Assembly (NCBI GenBank): GCA_964011275.1
Contig: CAXGOB010000005.1
Location: forward strand, 40,652-104,651
Direction: 5' to 3'
DNA length: 64,000 bases
Origin: UBA7328 sp002471345
GTDB lineage: Bacteria > Bacteroidota > Bacteroidia > Chitinophagales > Saprospiraceae
This document shows positions 36,892 to 46,448 of the stretch, one piece after another. Numbering within the stretch: the first letter of the stretch is position 1; each line of letters starts with the position of its first letter. The notes below the pieces were generated by a model. That model did not search any database and was not told the origin of the DNA. It saw nothing but the letters and a program-made list of their open reading frames with translations. Position numbers and translations under genes: made by a program.

Positions 36892-38496
36892 TCAGTAACT
36901 GCCTAACAGTAAATAGATGGTCACAGTGACAATGACGAGAGTAATGCTAACGGCCTTAGTATATTTCCAAGGTTCTAATGAAACCGCTCCTACATCAGAA
37001 ATAACAAAGTCATTCTTTCTTTTGTAGAAATAAGAAACTAGGTGCATAAAGACAATATTCAAGACAAATTCAATTCCCCAAATATGTACAAAATGCATTT
37101 CTGCTTTCAAAATAAAATTGACAATTATATAAAAGAGCAATCCAAATATAAGTCCCGCTCTAGCACCCATTGCAGATACTCGAGGCATAAAGAATCCTGC
37201 TAAGATGACTGTAGCAATAGGGATAAAGAATATACCATTCAATTGTTGTAGTAATTGATACAAGCCTTCTGGAGCATTAGCAACAAAGGGGGCTATGAGA
37301 ATTGCAAATACGGCCAGAATAAATGAAACCCATCTACCTATTTTTACGGTTCCTGAATCACTTACTTTGGTATCTATAAATCTCTTATAAATGCCAAGAC
37401 TGAATATAGTTGCAGCACTATTTAGAGCACTATTAAATGTACTTAATACAGCACCCATTACCACTGCTACAAAGAATCCAGTTAACCAAATTGGAAGTAC
37501 TTTTTTTACGAGTTCAGGATAAATGATATCAGGGTTGTCATAATGTGCATCCCCAAAGTAATAATACCCTATTATTCCAGGTAGAATCACAATGAGTGGA
37601 ATCAACAACTTCAGAACACCAGTGAATAATAATCCTTTTTGAGCCTCTTTGAGACTTACCGCACCTAATACTCTTTGCACTATAGACTGGTGCATCGTCC
37701 AGAAATATAATTGGTTAATAATCATACCTGTGAATAGAACACTAAAAGGAAGAATAGCACTTCTTGATCCTGGTCCTATTGAAGGTTCATCACTTATCAC
37801 TCTAAATTTTTCAGGAGCATGATTAAATACTTTTATAAATCCATCAATAATATTACCATCACCTATGCCATAAAGAGCAATTATTGGTACTAATAACCCT
37901 GCTAATAAAAGACCAAAACCATTGATATAGTCCGTATAAGCTACCATTTTTAGCCCCCCGAATATGGCATAAATTGCACCTAAAATTCCTACAATAAGCA
38001 CAGTGATCCATATCCCTTGAGACTTACTTACTCCTAATAATTCTGAAAGATCAAAAATGCTCTCAATATTGATCGCACCTGTGTATAAAACGATTGGTAA
38101 AAGTGTGGCTACAAAAGAAACAATCAATAGTAGGGCCACTATGGTTCTCACCCATCCATCAAATCGTTTTTCTAAAAATTCTGGGATTGTAGTTAATCCC
38201 ATTTTGAGATATTTCGGAACGAAGTACAAAGCTGCGATTACTAAGGCTAATGCAGAGGTCGCTTCCCAAGTAATGATAAGGGCCCCATTCTTATAAGCAG
38301 AGCCATTCATACCAATAAGATGCTCTGTAGAAATATTAGTCAAAAGCATCGAGCCTGCAATCACAACACCTGATAGACTTCTTCCACCTAAGAAATAGCC
38401 ATCTGGAGTATTGAGTTTATGACTCCTTAGTTTCCATGCGGCATATCCAGCTACTATGGCTGTAAAGGCTATAAAACTTATGAATTGGAGTAGCAT
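36892..38496 (-). CDS. Sodium:solute symporter (SSS/SLC5 family)
   Basis: A 534-residue integral membrane protein with about 14 hydrophobic segments, of the SSS (SGLT-like) family that couples Na+ to uptake of sugars, polyols and other small solutes. Typical segments are TPDGYFLGGRSLSG near residue 35, SMLLTNISTEHLIGMNGSAY, FGGLKMVAYTDYINGF and NQLYFWTMHQSIVQRVLGA, characteristic of the sugar/inositol transporter branch (vSGLT-like). It is followed after 32 bases by the Gfo/Idh/MocA dehydrogenase, which suggests inositol or a related sugar as substrate. It is divergent from the MFS transporter gene. No tRNA or regulatory RNA was seen in the divergent spacer. Confidence 0.92.
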   Translation of the reverse strand: MLLQFISFIAFTAIVAGYAAWKLRSHKLNTPDGYFLGGRSLSGVVIAGSMLLTNISTEHLIGMNGSAYKNGALIITWEATSALALVIAALYFVPKYLKMGLTTIPEFLEKRFDGWVRTIVALLLIVSFVATLLPIVLYTGAINIESIFDLSELLGVSKSQGIWITVLIVGILGAIYAIFGGLKMVAYTDYINGFGLLLAGLLVPIIALYGIGDGNIIDGFIKVFNHAPEKFRVISDEPSIGPGSRSAILPFSVLFTGMIINQLYFWTMHQSIVQRVLGAVSLKEAQKGLLFTGVLKLLIPLIVILPGIIGYYYFGDAHYDNPDIIYPELVKKVLPIWLTGFFVAVVMGAVLSTFNSALNSAATIFSLGIYKRFIDTKVSDSGTVKIGRWVSFILAVFAILIAPFVANAPEGLYQLLQQLNGIFFIPIATVILAGFFMPRVSAMGARAGLIFGLLFYIIVNFILKAEMHFVHIWGIEFVLNIVFMHLVSYFYKRKNDFVISDVGAVSLEPWKYTKAVSITLVIVTVTIYLLLGSY

Positions 38497-38587
38497 TGTT
38501 CACGTTTGAAGCTTGAAAATATCATTTATCATTGATTTTTAGCCAGTAGGTAGCAAGATGATACGAATGAAAGTTCATATTTACATC

Positions 38588-39754
38588 ATGTTATCGCCAA
38601 AGTACATTTTGCCCATCATTGTTATAGCTCAGTTTTGCTGTACTTCTCTTTGGTTTGCTGGTAATGCTGTGATGGAGGATTTAATGGTATCATTTTCATT
38701 AGATGAAGGTGCATTGGGGCATCTTACCTCTGCAGTTCAATTTGGGTTTATCTCAGGCACGTTGATTTTCGCAATAATGACTATTGCTGATCGATATTCT
38801 CCTTCATTAGTTTTCCTGTTTTGTGCCTTGGCAGGTGCTATTTTTAACATAGGAGTGATATGGGATGGACATCATTTTTGGAGTCTACTAGCATTAAGAT
38901 TTACAACGGGATTTTGTTTAGCAGGTATCTATCCCGTGGGTATGAAAATAGCTTCTGATTATTTTGAAAAAGGATTAGGACTGTCCTTGGGATTTTTAGT
39001 AGGTGCATTGGTTTTGGGTACTGCATTTCCTCACTTTTTGAAATTATCTATTGGAAATGTATCATGGAATTATGTAATTATTATCACGTCTTCTTTAGCT
39101 GTATTAGGTGGATTCATGATATGGTTTTTTGTTCCAGATGGACCTCATAGAAAAGCAGGCCAAATTGTAGATTTTACTGCATTTTTTAGAGTATTTAGGA
39201 ATAATAAATTCAGAGCTGCTGCCTTAGGATATTTTGGACATATGTGGGAGTTGTATGCCTTTTGGGCATTTGTTCCTATTATTCTCGTTACCTATAATGA
39301 GATCCACCCTTCAAGTAATCTCAATGTTGCTTTGTTTTCATTTGTTATCATAGCTATGGGGACTTTAGGATGCATTCTAGGTGGCTATATATCGCTTTAT
39401 GTGGGTGTAAAGCGAATGGCCTTCGCAGGACTGACCATCTCTTTTATATGTTGTCTTTTTTCTATTTTTATTTTCAAAATAGATGACCCTATTCTCTTCA
39501 TTATATTCCTTTGTATATGGGGCTTTTTTGTTGTTGCCGATTCTCCATTATTCTCCACATTAGTGGCACAGAATGCTATCTTAGAAATCAAAGGGACGGC
39601 TCTCACCATTGTAAATAGTATTGGGTTTGCCATTTCAATTGTGAGTATACAGCTTCTTAGTTACCTCCAATCAATGACTGATTCCAAGGTTATATATACT
39701 TTGCTGGCTTTAGGGCCATTACTAGGCTTGATTGCCCTTTCAAGAAATGATTAG
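38588..39754 (+). CDS. MFS transporter
   Basis: A major facilitator with about twelve membrane segments. The frame opens at an ATG at 38558, but the ATG at 38588 (MLSPKYILPIIVIAQF) starts directly before the first helix. Recognisable features are TSLWFAGNAVMEDL in helix 1, GHLTSAVQFGFISGTLIFA in helix 2, a loop ADRYSPS, and RFTTGFCLAGIYPVGMKIASDYF, the positively charged motif of MFS proteins. This combination resembles uncharacterised MFS transporters near anion or cyanate-type carriers, but substrate cannot be read. It lies between the two catabolic minus-strand units and converges on the galactokinase-like gene, 50 bases away, with no clear terminator. Confidence 0.88.
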   Translation: MLSPKYILPIIVIAQFCCTSLWFAGNAVMEDLMVSFSLDEGALGHLTSAVQFGFISGTLIFAIMTIADRYSPSLVFLFCALAGAIFNIGVIWDGHHFWSLLALRFTTGFCLAGIYPVGMKIASDYFEKGLGLSLGFLVGALVLGTAFPHFLKLSIGNVSWNYVIIITSSLAVLGGFMIWFFVPDGPHRKAGQIVDFTAFFRVFRNNKFRAAALGYFGHMWELYAFWAFVPIILVTYNEIHPSSNLNVALFSFVIIAMGTLGCILGGYISLYVGVKRMAFAGLTISFICCLFSIFIFKIDDPILFIIFLCIWGFFVVADSPLFSTLVAQNAILEIKGTALTIVNSIGFAISIVSIQLLSYLQSMTDSKVIYTLLALGPLLGLIALSRND

Positions 39755-39804
39755 AAAGAAAGCAATTTCAACAATCCAGACGATATTAAAATGGCAAGCA
39801 AAAT

Positions 39805-41142
39805 TTAATGACTTTGATCATCTTGATTTAAATAATAAGCACCTTCTCCACTTCCTATAAATACTATTGATTTTCTTTGATATTTCTTGTCGTAGTCATG
39901 TTGAATTTCCTTAATTATCTCTAAGTCTTTAGTAAGAATGCATACAGTCCCACCAGATCCACCACCAGTAATTCGCGCTCCATATATTATATTTTGTGTG
40001 ACTTTTGATTTTACCAACTCGACTATATAATCGGCTTCAGGACAAGATAATCCGCATCCACGATACCCTTCATGGCTTTCCATCATCCACACTCCTAATT
40101 GACTTAAATCAGGTGACTTATTTTGAATTGTATCTTGAAATGAATGAATTCTATGATTTTCATAAATAGGATGTTGAGTACAAACTCTTACATTATAAAT
40201 TTCACCTTTGTTGACTATAGATAATGGGTCGGAAGTTATACCATATTGAGCACTAAATTCTTTGCCAGAAATTTGCTGGGGCAGTAATTTGATAAATCTA
40301 TCCCTAAATTCTTTTGGAGTAATATTGCAGAGATAATTGTCAAAATGTGTAGCCTCATTATAACTATCTCTCAAATCTGCAACCTCACTTTTCTTTAGTC
40401 CTAATGATTGTAATATTATGCTCCATCCCATAAATGTTGCAGTTCTCACTTTGGAATACATACTTCCACTTACAGCATGCTTAATTCCAGTATCGATGCC
40501 CACAAAATGTACTCCTTTGAGGATAGGAATTGGGGTGCCAACTTCAAATGGTTGACATCTAATAGGTAATAGATTAGCTCTACGTCCTAAATGAACAGTC
40601 ATTTGATCCATAATGCCACATGGGGCTTCAGCAACTTCATTTTCTGCTTTTTGTGCTAATACTGCAAGTGATTCTCTTTCCTCTTTTAGATTAAATACTT
40701 TAAACAATGCAGCTAGAGTAGCTACTTCTAAGGCAGCAGATGAAGATATTCCCTTGCCTTGAGGAACATCTGATTTTATAAAAATATTTAATCCTTTGAA
40801 GTCGAAGGATCGTTCATCAATGATTACAAACACACATCCGAAGACATACAAAGACCATTGAGGCAAATTGTAATGTTTCCATAGTTTTTTAGATACAATG
40901 TTCCCTCTATCTGACATTAAAGTGTGTAGATCTAGGGAAGCAGATAAGCCCTCTGATTTGATCCGAACCAGCTGATCATTACGCTTGGTTATAATTACTT
41001 CTGTATACAGGTCAAGAGGCATTTGTAATACTAAAGAACCAGAATAGTCAGCTATTCCTCCCATTACATCCAGTCGAGCTGGAGCTTTGCCTTTATATAT
41101 AGAATCACTTCTGCCTAAGAACTCGATTTCCGATTCATTCAT
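39805..41142 (-). CDS. GHMP kinase, galactokinase/L-arabinokinase-like
   Basis: A GHMP sugar kinase of 445 residues. Motif 1 reads APARLDVMGGIADYSGSLVLQMP (about 21-43, here quoted in parts: G-K-A-P-A-R-L and M-G-G-I-A-D-Y-S-G), motif 2 QGKGISSSAALEVA binds ATP phosphates, and motif 3 ARITGGGSGGTVCIL completes the fold. Bacterial galactokinases normally have a G-R-x-N-L-I-G-E-H-T-D-Y signature; the G-G-I-A-D-Y-S-G form is that of the plant L-arabinokinase kinase domain and related bacterial proteins. The gene overlaps galT by four bases (ATGA), which argues that galactose 1-phosphate is made here, so galactokinase activity is likely. Arabinokinase or glucuronokinase activity cannot be excluded. 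No galE lies in this window. Confidence 0.82.
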   Translation of the reverse strand: MNESEIEFLGRSDSIYKGKAPARLDVMGGIADYSGSLVLQMPLDLYTEVIITKRNDQLVRIKSEGLSASLDLHTLMSDRGNIVSKKLWKHYNLPQWSLYVFGCVFVIIDERSFDFKGLNIFIKSDVPQGKGISSSAALEVATLAALFKVFNLKEERESLAVLAQKAENEVAEAPCGIMDQMTVHLGRRANLLPIRCQPFEVGTPIPILKGVHFVGIDTGIKHAVSGSMYSKVRTATFMGWSIILQSLGLKKSEVADLRDSYNEATHFDNYLCNITPKEFRDRFIKLLPQQISGKEFSAQYGITSDPLSIVNKGEIYNVRVCTQHPIYENHRIHSFQDTIQNKSPDLSQLGVWMMESHEGYRGCGLSCPEADYIVELVKSKVTQNIIYGARITGGGSGGTVCILTKDLEIIKEIQHDYDKKYQRKSIVFIGSGEGAYYLNQDDQSH

Positions 41143-42137
41143 GATGATCTAAGCTTTTCAGCTGACACCTCAGGGATAGTATCTGCCATAAAATTACCTC
41201 CACCGATTTCAGGACCAGCTAAATATTTTCTGATGCCAGGTATTCGAAGTGGCGGTTGGAAGTGAAAGTACATTTGGTAATCCAAGTTGGATTCTTGAAG
41301 AGGTGCTTGCATAATGGACATTACATATGGAAAATTCATATCAAACAAAGCATCGTATTTTTTTATAAGCTGAAGATATACTTCAGATATTTCTTCTATA
41401 TCAGAATACTTTAGATCAAGTAGTGTTTTTGATTTCATTTTAGGCATTAGCATCACTTCATAGGCATACTTTGCAAAAAATGGAATGAAAGCAACTGCCT
41501 TTTCATTTTCAACAACGATTCTATTTTTATCTATTTGTTCTGCTTGTAAAATGTCATCGAAAAGATTACGATTCCTTTCTTCTCGATATTTATTCATGCT
41601 TTCTAGTTCCAATAGTGTGTGATTAAAAATAAAATCAGTAGCATATACTTGACAGTGAGGATGAAAATTTGATACTCCAGTAATTTCTCCCTTATTCTCA
41701 AATACCAAAACTGAGGCTAATTGCTTTTCTTTTGCTTGAAGAGTCACTTTTTTCCATTCATGAATGATTTTAGCTATTTGTTTAACGGTTAGATCAGACA
41801 TCGTTTTACTATGGTCTGGAGAGTAACAGATTACTTTTGAAAAACCATTTGCCCCCTTGGAAATATATAGATCATTATGGGCACTTTTATTCACTTGTGG
41901 TGCATGAAGCCCTAAAATAGGGACATCATTGTCAAATACATACACATTTTCATAGTTAGGATTTACAGCGCCATTTACTCTAGTATTAGTAGGGCATAGA
42001 TAGCAATCGGAAACATACGATGGCTCGGGTTTGGAAGCTAAATGACCTTTGCCGTCCCATGGCCTTTTATTTCGGTGTGCGGCATAAATGATCCATTCTT
42101 GTCGGAGAGGGTTCCATCTTTTTTCCCAGTCTGCCAT
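41139..42137 (-). CDS. galT: Galactose-1-phosphate uridylyltransferase GalT
   Basis: GalT exchanges UMP between UDP-glucose and galactose 1-phosphate in the Leloir pathway. The 332-residue protein begins WEKRWNPLRQEWIIYAAHR, has a zinc CxxC at Cys45/Cys48 (DCYLCP), a Y-V-F-D-N-D segment, and the catalytic H-P-H triad at His159-Pro-His161 in NFHPHCQVY, where most family members have HPHGQ; His161 is the expected uridylylated residue and the Cys for Gly change after it is minor. C-terminal QMYFHFQPPLRIPGIRK is typical. It is first in a two-gene operon with the GHMP kinase. The 318-base divergent spacer to the FAD oxidase holds its promoter, which I could not place. Confidence 0.94.
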   Translation of the reverse strand: MADWEKRWNPLRQEWIIYAAHRNKRPWDGKGHLASKPEPSYVSDCYLCPTNTRVNGAVNPNYENVYVFDNDVPILGLHAPQVNKSAHNDLYISKGANGFSKVICYSPDHSKTMSDLTVKQIAKIIHEWKKVTLQAKEKQLASVLVFENKGEITGVSNFHPHCQVYATDFIFNHTLLELESMNKYREERNRNLFDDILQAEQIDKNRIVVENEKAVAFIPFFAKYAYEVMLMPKMKSKTLLDLKYSDIEEISEVYLQLIKKYDALFDMNFPYVMSIMQAPLQESNLDYQMYFHFQPPLRIPGIRKYLAGPEIGGGNFMADTIPEVSAEKLRSS

Positions 42138-42455
42138 TCTTAGAATTTGTTTTTATTAAGATGAATCATGAGATAATACTATTTCTATTTTGTTTAGAAT
42201 TTAGTCTCTTCCGGGGTGATCCCTTGCCATAGACCTAATATACTATCTTACTATGATTTTGGATTTAAAACTTAGTATTGCATTTTATTTATTTTGTTGT
42301 TACTTGAGTACATAGATCTTTAAAATGACGGTTCTTTTTAAATGAATTTGATGACGGGTTAAAAGGACGATGTTTCAGTTTTCTTTTTATAGTACATGAT
42401 CAGTTGTATAGAACTATTCCTTTTTGATATTTTTACTAATCACAATTAGATAATT
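42138..42455. other. Divergent intergenic region galT / FAD oxidoreductase
   Basis: A 318-base AT-rich spacer with no recognisable gene, repeat or RNA. It must contain the promoters of galT (minus) and the FAD oxidoreductase (plus). A Bacteroidota-like -7 box TAATTTTG at 42451-42458 overlaps the presumed TTG start and is probably fortuitous. Confidence 0.35.
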
Positions 42456-43844
42456 TTGATCATAGACGAATTAATAGAAAAATTAGGACCTGATAGAGTC
42501 TTAATTGGAGAAGATGTCAAAGAAAGATACACACATATCTGGAAAATGGATCAGGGTCTAGATGCAGTTGCTGTCTTACTTCCCAGGTCTACTGAAGAGC
42601 TTTCAAAAGCAATGTCTGTTTGTCATAAATATGGTCAAACTGTAAATGTACATGGTGGTCTTACAAATCTTGTAGGAGCTACAGAAACCTCTGAAAACGA
42701 AGTAGTTATCTCTTTAGAAAAGATGAATCAGATTGAAGAAGTGGATGATACAAGCAGGACTATCACTGTACAAGCCGGAGTGAAGCTTGAGGAAGTTCAG
42801 AATGCTGCCAAGGACTATGGTTTGTTATTTCCATTAAATTTTGGAGCGAAAGGATCAGCACATATGGGAGGTGTAATCTCTACAAATGCTGGAGGACTCA
42901 GAGTTGTAAGATATGGTATGACCAGAGCCTTAGTCTTGGGTATAGAAGCTGTACTTGCTGATGGAACAATTGTCAATTCTCTTAAGAAAGTCATCAAGGA
43001 TAATTCAGCTTATGATCTCAAGCATCTTTTTGTAGGAAGTGAAGGAACATTAGGGATAATAACCAGAGCGGTCCTCAAATTAGTAGAATCACCCAAAAGT
43101 AGAAATAGTGCTTTTGTAGCGTTTAATGATTTTTCAAAAGTCGTAGAATTTTTGAAATTTATGGATGGAGGATTAGCTGGAACGATGAGTGGCTTTGAAC
43201 TGATTTGGCATGACTGCTATGTTGCCATGACTAGTGCTCCAGCCACCATGAGACCTCCACTCCCACAGGATTACAAATACTATGTACTAATAGAGTCCCT
43301 TGGTGGGGATCAAGATACTGATAGAGAAAGAATGCAATCCCTTTTAGAAGAGGCCGTAGAAAAAGAGATGATTTTAGATGCAGCTATGGCTCTGAATGAA
43401 TCTGATCTCAATTGGTTTTGGACTATTAGAGAAGATGTACATGTTTTTGTTTCTAAATGTACCGTAGATCAGCATTTTGATATAAGTATGCCATTGGTTC
43501 ATATTGGGCCAGTGGTTGATGATATTTTAGATAAGCTTAAGGACATTCCTAATGTGGAGCAAGAACACAGATTTGTCTTTGGTCATGTGGCTGATGGAAA
43601 TGTGCATCTGGTTATAGGGAAAGATACAGATGACCCCAAAGTGACCTTAGCCGTCAATGATGTAATTTATAGTCCATTGAAGGCATTGGGTGGATCGGTT
43701 TCTGCAGAACATGGTATCGGAACTCATAAGAAAGCTTATTTGCCTCTATGTCGTTCTGAAGAAGAAATTACACTTATGAAAACTTTAAAAAAGTCAATGG
43801 ATCCGAAGGGAATATTGAACCCAGGACGGGTTTTTGATATTTGA
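42456..43844 (+). CDS. FAD-binding oxidoreductase (GlcD / D-2-hydroxyacid dehydrogenase type)
   Basis: An FAD enzyme of the vanillyl-alcohol oxidase fold that oxidises a D-2-hydroxy acid such as D-lactate, glycolate or D-2-hydroxyglutarate. The FAD-binding domain (about residues 40-220) shows NVHGGLTNLVGATE, KGSAHMGGVISTNAGGLRVVRYG and HLFVGSEGTLGIIT. The C-terminal FAD-linked oxidase domain has FGHVADGNVHLVI with the substrate/metal histidines and VSAEHGIGTHKKAYL. The frame starts at TTG 42456; the first residues (IDELIEKLGPDRVL) match family N-termini, so this start is believable although not ATG. The 462-residue length is normal. No ferredoxin-like partner (GlcF) follows, so electrons probably go straight to a quinone or ETF; that is an inference. 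Confidence 0.9.
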   Translation: MIIDELIEKLGPDRVLIGEDVKERYTHIWKMDQGLDAVAVLLPRSTEELSKAMSVCHKYGQTVNVHGGLTNLVGATETSENEVVISLEKMNQIEEVDDTSRTITVQAGVKLEEVQNAAKDYGLLFPLNFGAKGSAHMGGVISTNAGGLRVVRYGMTRALVLGIEAVLADGTIVNSLKKVIKDNSAYDLKHLFVGSEGTLGIITRAVLKLVESPKSRNSAFVAFNDFSKVVEFLKFMDGGLAGTMSGFELIWHDCYVAMTSAPATMRPPLPQDYKYYVLIESLGGDQDTDRERMQSLLEEAVEKEMILDAAMALNESDLNWFWTIREDVHVFVSKCTVDQHFDISMPLVHIGPVVDDILDKLKDIPNVEQEHRFVFGHVADGNVHLVIGKDTDDPKVTLAVNDVIYSPLKALGGSVSAEHGIGTHKKAYLPLCRSEEEITLMKTLKKSMDPKGILNPGRVFDI

Positions 43845-43905
43845 ACAACAGATATCTTATTTTGAATCTTTTCTTACCTTATAGTTTCAACAAAATTTAT
43901 TTCCT

Positions 43906-44277
43906 ATGAAACTAGGGGCATTCTCCATAAGTCTAGCTGTAAAAGACATCCATGCTTCCAAAGCATTTTATGAAAAAATGGGATTTTCTGTCTTTGCCGG
44001 AGACATAGAAAGGAAGTATCTGATTATGAAAAATGAGGATTCTCTTATTGGGTTATTCCAAGGGATGTTCGAAAATAATATAATCACTTTTAATCCGGGA
44101 TGGGATCAAAGTGCTCAAGTTCTTGATTCCTTTGATGATGTGAGGACTATTCAGAAAAGTCTCAAGAGCGATGGGGTCGAATTAGTAAAAGAATGCGATG
44201 AAGCTGCATCGGGACCTGCAAGTATTACTTTCTTTGATCCTGATGGGAATGTGATATTAGTGGATCAACATGTGTAG
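43906..44277 (+). CDS. VOC family (glyoxalase-like) protein
   Basis: A 123-residue protein with the paired beta-alpha-beta-beta-beta modules of the vicinal oxygen chelate superfamily. It opens FSISLAVKDIHASKAFYEKMGFSVF, the classic first module, and closes SITFFDPDGNVILVDQH, where the terminal D-P-D-G-N and D-Q-H are usual. The superfamily includes glyoxalases, dioxygenases and resistance proteins; the metal-binding residues are not sufficient to choose one, so function is open. It follows the FAD oxidoreductase by 61 bases and may be transcribed with it. No signal peptide. Confidence 0.86.
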   Translation: MKLGAFSISLAVKDIHASKAFYEKMGFSVFAGDIERKYLIMKNEDSLIGLFQGMFENNIITFNPGWDQSAQVLDSFDDVRTIQKSLKSDGVELVKECDEAASGPASITFFDPDGNVILVDQHV

Positions 44278-44566
44278 AGAATGATTTGATAAAGCACAGA
44301 TCCTATCATTCAAATAAATTAAGTATTCTATTATCATAGTTAATTCGAAAGCATTATACAAAGTGAACAGTGCTAATAAATTGGTTTAGCAGATTCTATA
44401 GCTAATCTTCAATGTTGCTTCGAATGGCTGCTGCATTGCGATACTTTTGTGATAAATCTTCAGAATAATCTGAGGATCTAATGGTAAATTAATTATTGTT
44501 ATCTCACATTTTTATCTAGTCCGACAGCGACAAATCCACAATGCTCGGATTTCCTTCTGGGAATTC

Positions 44567-45979
44567 TTATCTCTTCCTAACACCGATAAATGTGATTACA
44601 AAACTGACCACTATCAATAGAATGAATGGCTCAAAGCCAAATGCCCAACTTAGACTTATCCATCCATAATGAAAGGCAAAAAGTAAAATTATAGCGAGAA
44701 TTATAGCAACAATGGAAAATAGAGGCTTCACTATCTTAAACCTTGTAACCGCTAATCCAATAGGGAAAAGTATGGCAATACCAGAAAATGACATCTTACC
44801 CATATCAAAAATGGAATCAAAAGGATTAAAAGCAATGAACATCCCGAATACTGCTAGTAGGCCAACTATCACTCTACCTATCAGCACTTCTTTCTTGAAA
44901 TCAATAACCTTCTTACTGTATGGAACATAAAAATCTCTTGTGAACATAGTAGAAAGCGCTAATAACTGGGAATCCAGAGTCGACATGAATGCAGCTATTG
45001 CACCAGTCATGATTATAGCCGCAAAAACTTCTGTTGTATGTTTTTTGAGCATGAGAGGCATGATCTGATCTATTTCGTTACCCTCCAGTCCTGGAAAACT
45101 GATATGTCCCCATACCCCAATCATCACAGGAAGAATAGATATAAACAATGGTGCAAGGGCATATAGAATAGCAGATTGCCTTAGATTTTTCAAGTCTTTG
45201 GCAATGTAAAATCTCATGAATAATTGAGGAAACATTGGAATGGCAATTATCCAAAATATGATCCAACTGAACCACTCCTTTGGGCTGTAAAAACTATTCG
45301 TTCCATTTTGTGAAAAGAGCTCAGGAACGAGTTCTGCAGCCTTTACATTAGCAGTAGTGATACCTCCAAGGTCATGACCGATTAAAATTACTCCTAAGGT
45401 CATGAAAATAAATACAATCAATCCTTGTTTCATGTCTGTCTTGGCCACACTGGTCATACCCCCAATGATGACATAGATAATCGTAAACACAGTAAGCAGT
45501 ACCACTGCCAAAGAGTAGGACAGATCTCCATCTGTGAGATTTTCAAGGATATAACCACCACCTACTATCTGTAGTGCGAGATATGGCAGCGTAAAGACTA
45601 TCATAACTCCAGAAAACAGCATAGCCAGAGGTCTACTTCCTGTCTCTCCATATACGAGTTCTGATGGAGTGATGTATCCATGTTCTTTACCAAGTTGCCA
45701 TACTCGAGAACCTATGATGATGATAGTACCTCCAGCAAGTGCAGTACCCAATGACATGATAATGTAGTGCGCAAAACCTATTCTGTATCCTTCTCCAGCA
45801 AAACCTAAGAAATAGAAGGCACTAAAATTCGTAGCCAGAATAGTGAAAAACAAGGCAAATGTCTTGAGGTTTCTATTAGCAAGAAAGTAAGACTCAGGTG
45901 TAGCTTCTTTAATCTTTGCACCGAAGAGACTGCCCCCAAATGTAATGCCCAAATAAACTACTAATATGATATAAATCAT
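44567..45979 (-). CDS. Sodium:solute symporter (SSS family), with small partner
   Basis: A 470-residue SSS transporter with about 12-13 membrane segments. N-terminal PESYFLANRNLKTFALFFTILATNFSAFYFLGFAGEGYRIG and later IIGGMTSVAKTDMKQGL and AIMTGAIAAFMSTLDSQLLALSTMFTRDF are hallmarks of the pantothenate/proline-like branch rather than of the sugar branch seen at 36892. Its ATG overlaps by four bases the stop of a 67-residue membrane protein, indicating a two-component transporter. Substrate cannot be inferred. A 289-base spacer with no recognised gene separates its stop from the convergent VOC gene. Confidence 0.9.
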   Translation of the reverse strand: MIYIILVVYLGITFGGSLFGAKIKEATPESYFLANRNLKTFALFFTILATNFSAFYFLGFAGEGYRIGFAHYIIMSLGTALAGGTIIIIGSRVWQLGKEHGYITPSELVYGETGSRPLAMLFSGVMIVFTLPYLALQIVGGGYILENLTDGDLSYSLAVVLLTVFTIIYVIIGGMTSVAKTDMKQGLIVFIFMTLGVILIGHDLGGITTANVKAAELVPELFSQNGTNSFYSPKEWFSWIIFWIIAIPMFPQLFMRFYIAKDLKNLRQSAILYALAPLFISILPVMIGVWGHISFPGLEGNEIDQIMPLMLKKHTTEVFAAIIMTGAIAAFMSTLDSQLLALSTMFTRDFYVPYSKKVIDFKKEVLIGRVIVGLLAVFGMFIAFNPFDSIFDMGKMSFSGIAILFPIGLAVTRFKIVKPLFSIVAIILAIILLFAFHYGWISLSWAFGFEPFILLIVVSFVITFIGVRKR

Positions 45980-46179
45980 ACTTCTTTTTCCTTGAATAAA
46001 TATTGATCAAAGTAGAATAAAAGTACCACGAACAAAACATGAACAGCCGAAAAGTAGAATAACCAATTAGGAAGACCTAAGACTGACGTATTCATCCCAA
46101 AATCTATAAAACTTGTGACTTGAGTTAGTATAAGAAAGATAAAGAATATGGCTATCCAAAATATTGGCTTCTTCTGCAT
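45976..46179 (-). CDS. Small membrane protein upstream of SSS transporter
   Basis: A 67-residue protein with two hydrophobic helices (WIAIFFIFLILTQVTSFI and FYFSAVHVLFVVLLFYF) joined by a short loop with VLGLPNWL, and a short charged C-terminus ending KEKEV. Its stop overlaps the transporter's start (ATGA). Similar small two-helix proteins (DUF3311- and DUF997-type) accompany many SSS symporters and are thought to aid assembly or function. The GLP-W loop resembles those families, but I cannot assign one firmly. Codon use and coupling support a real gene. Confidence 0.75.
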   Translation of the reverse strand: MQKKPIFWIAIFFIFLILTQVTSFIDFGMNTSVLGLPNWLFYFSAVHVLFVVLLFYFDQYLFKEKEV

Positions 46180-46448
46180 AGCGTAATTTTAAATAAAAGA
46201 AATGATTTCTTAATCTACTTTGTCAAATTAGTTTTTTGGATGTAGGAACATTTGCTCGTCGACACTGGATTAGCAATCTCTTCATTCCACTGAGCTTCAT
46301 TCTGCGCTTGGGGAAAATAAAGTGGTGACCATTAATTTTGCAAATCCAAATTTGTCAGCTTATTATAAATGAATCATCACTAAGGATTATTGGTGCATCA
46401 TTCAAATAATACTCATTGATAAGTCCTATATTGAGAAAAATTCGCACT

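Noticed and set aside
42451..42458. TAATTTTG as a Bacteroidota -7 promoter box
   Set aside because: It overlaps the likely TTG start codon of the FAD oxidoreductase, so transcription from it would miss the N-terminus.
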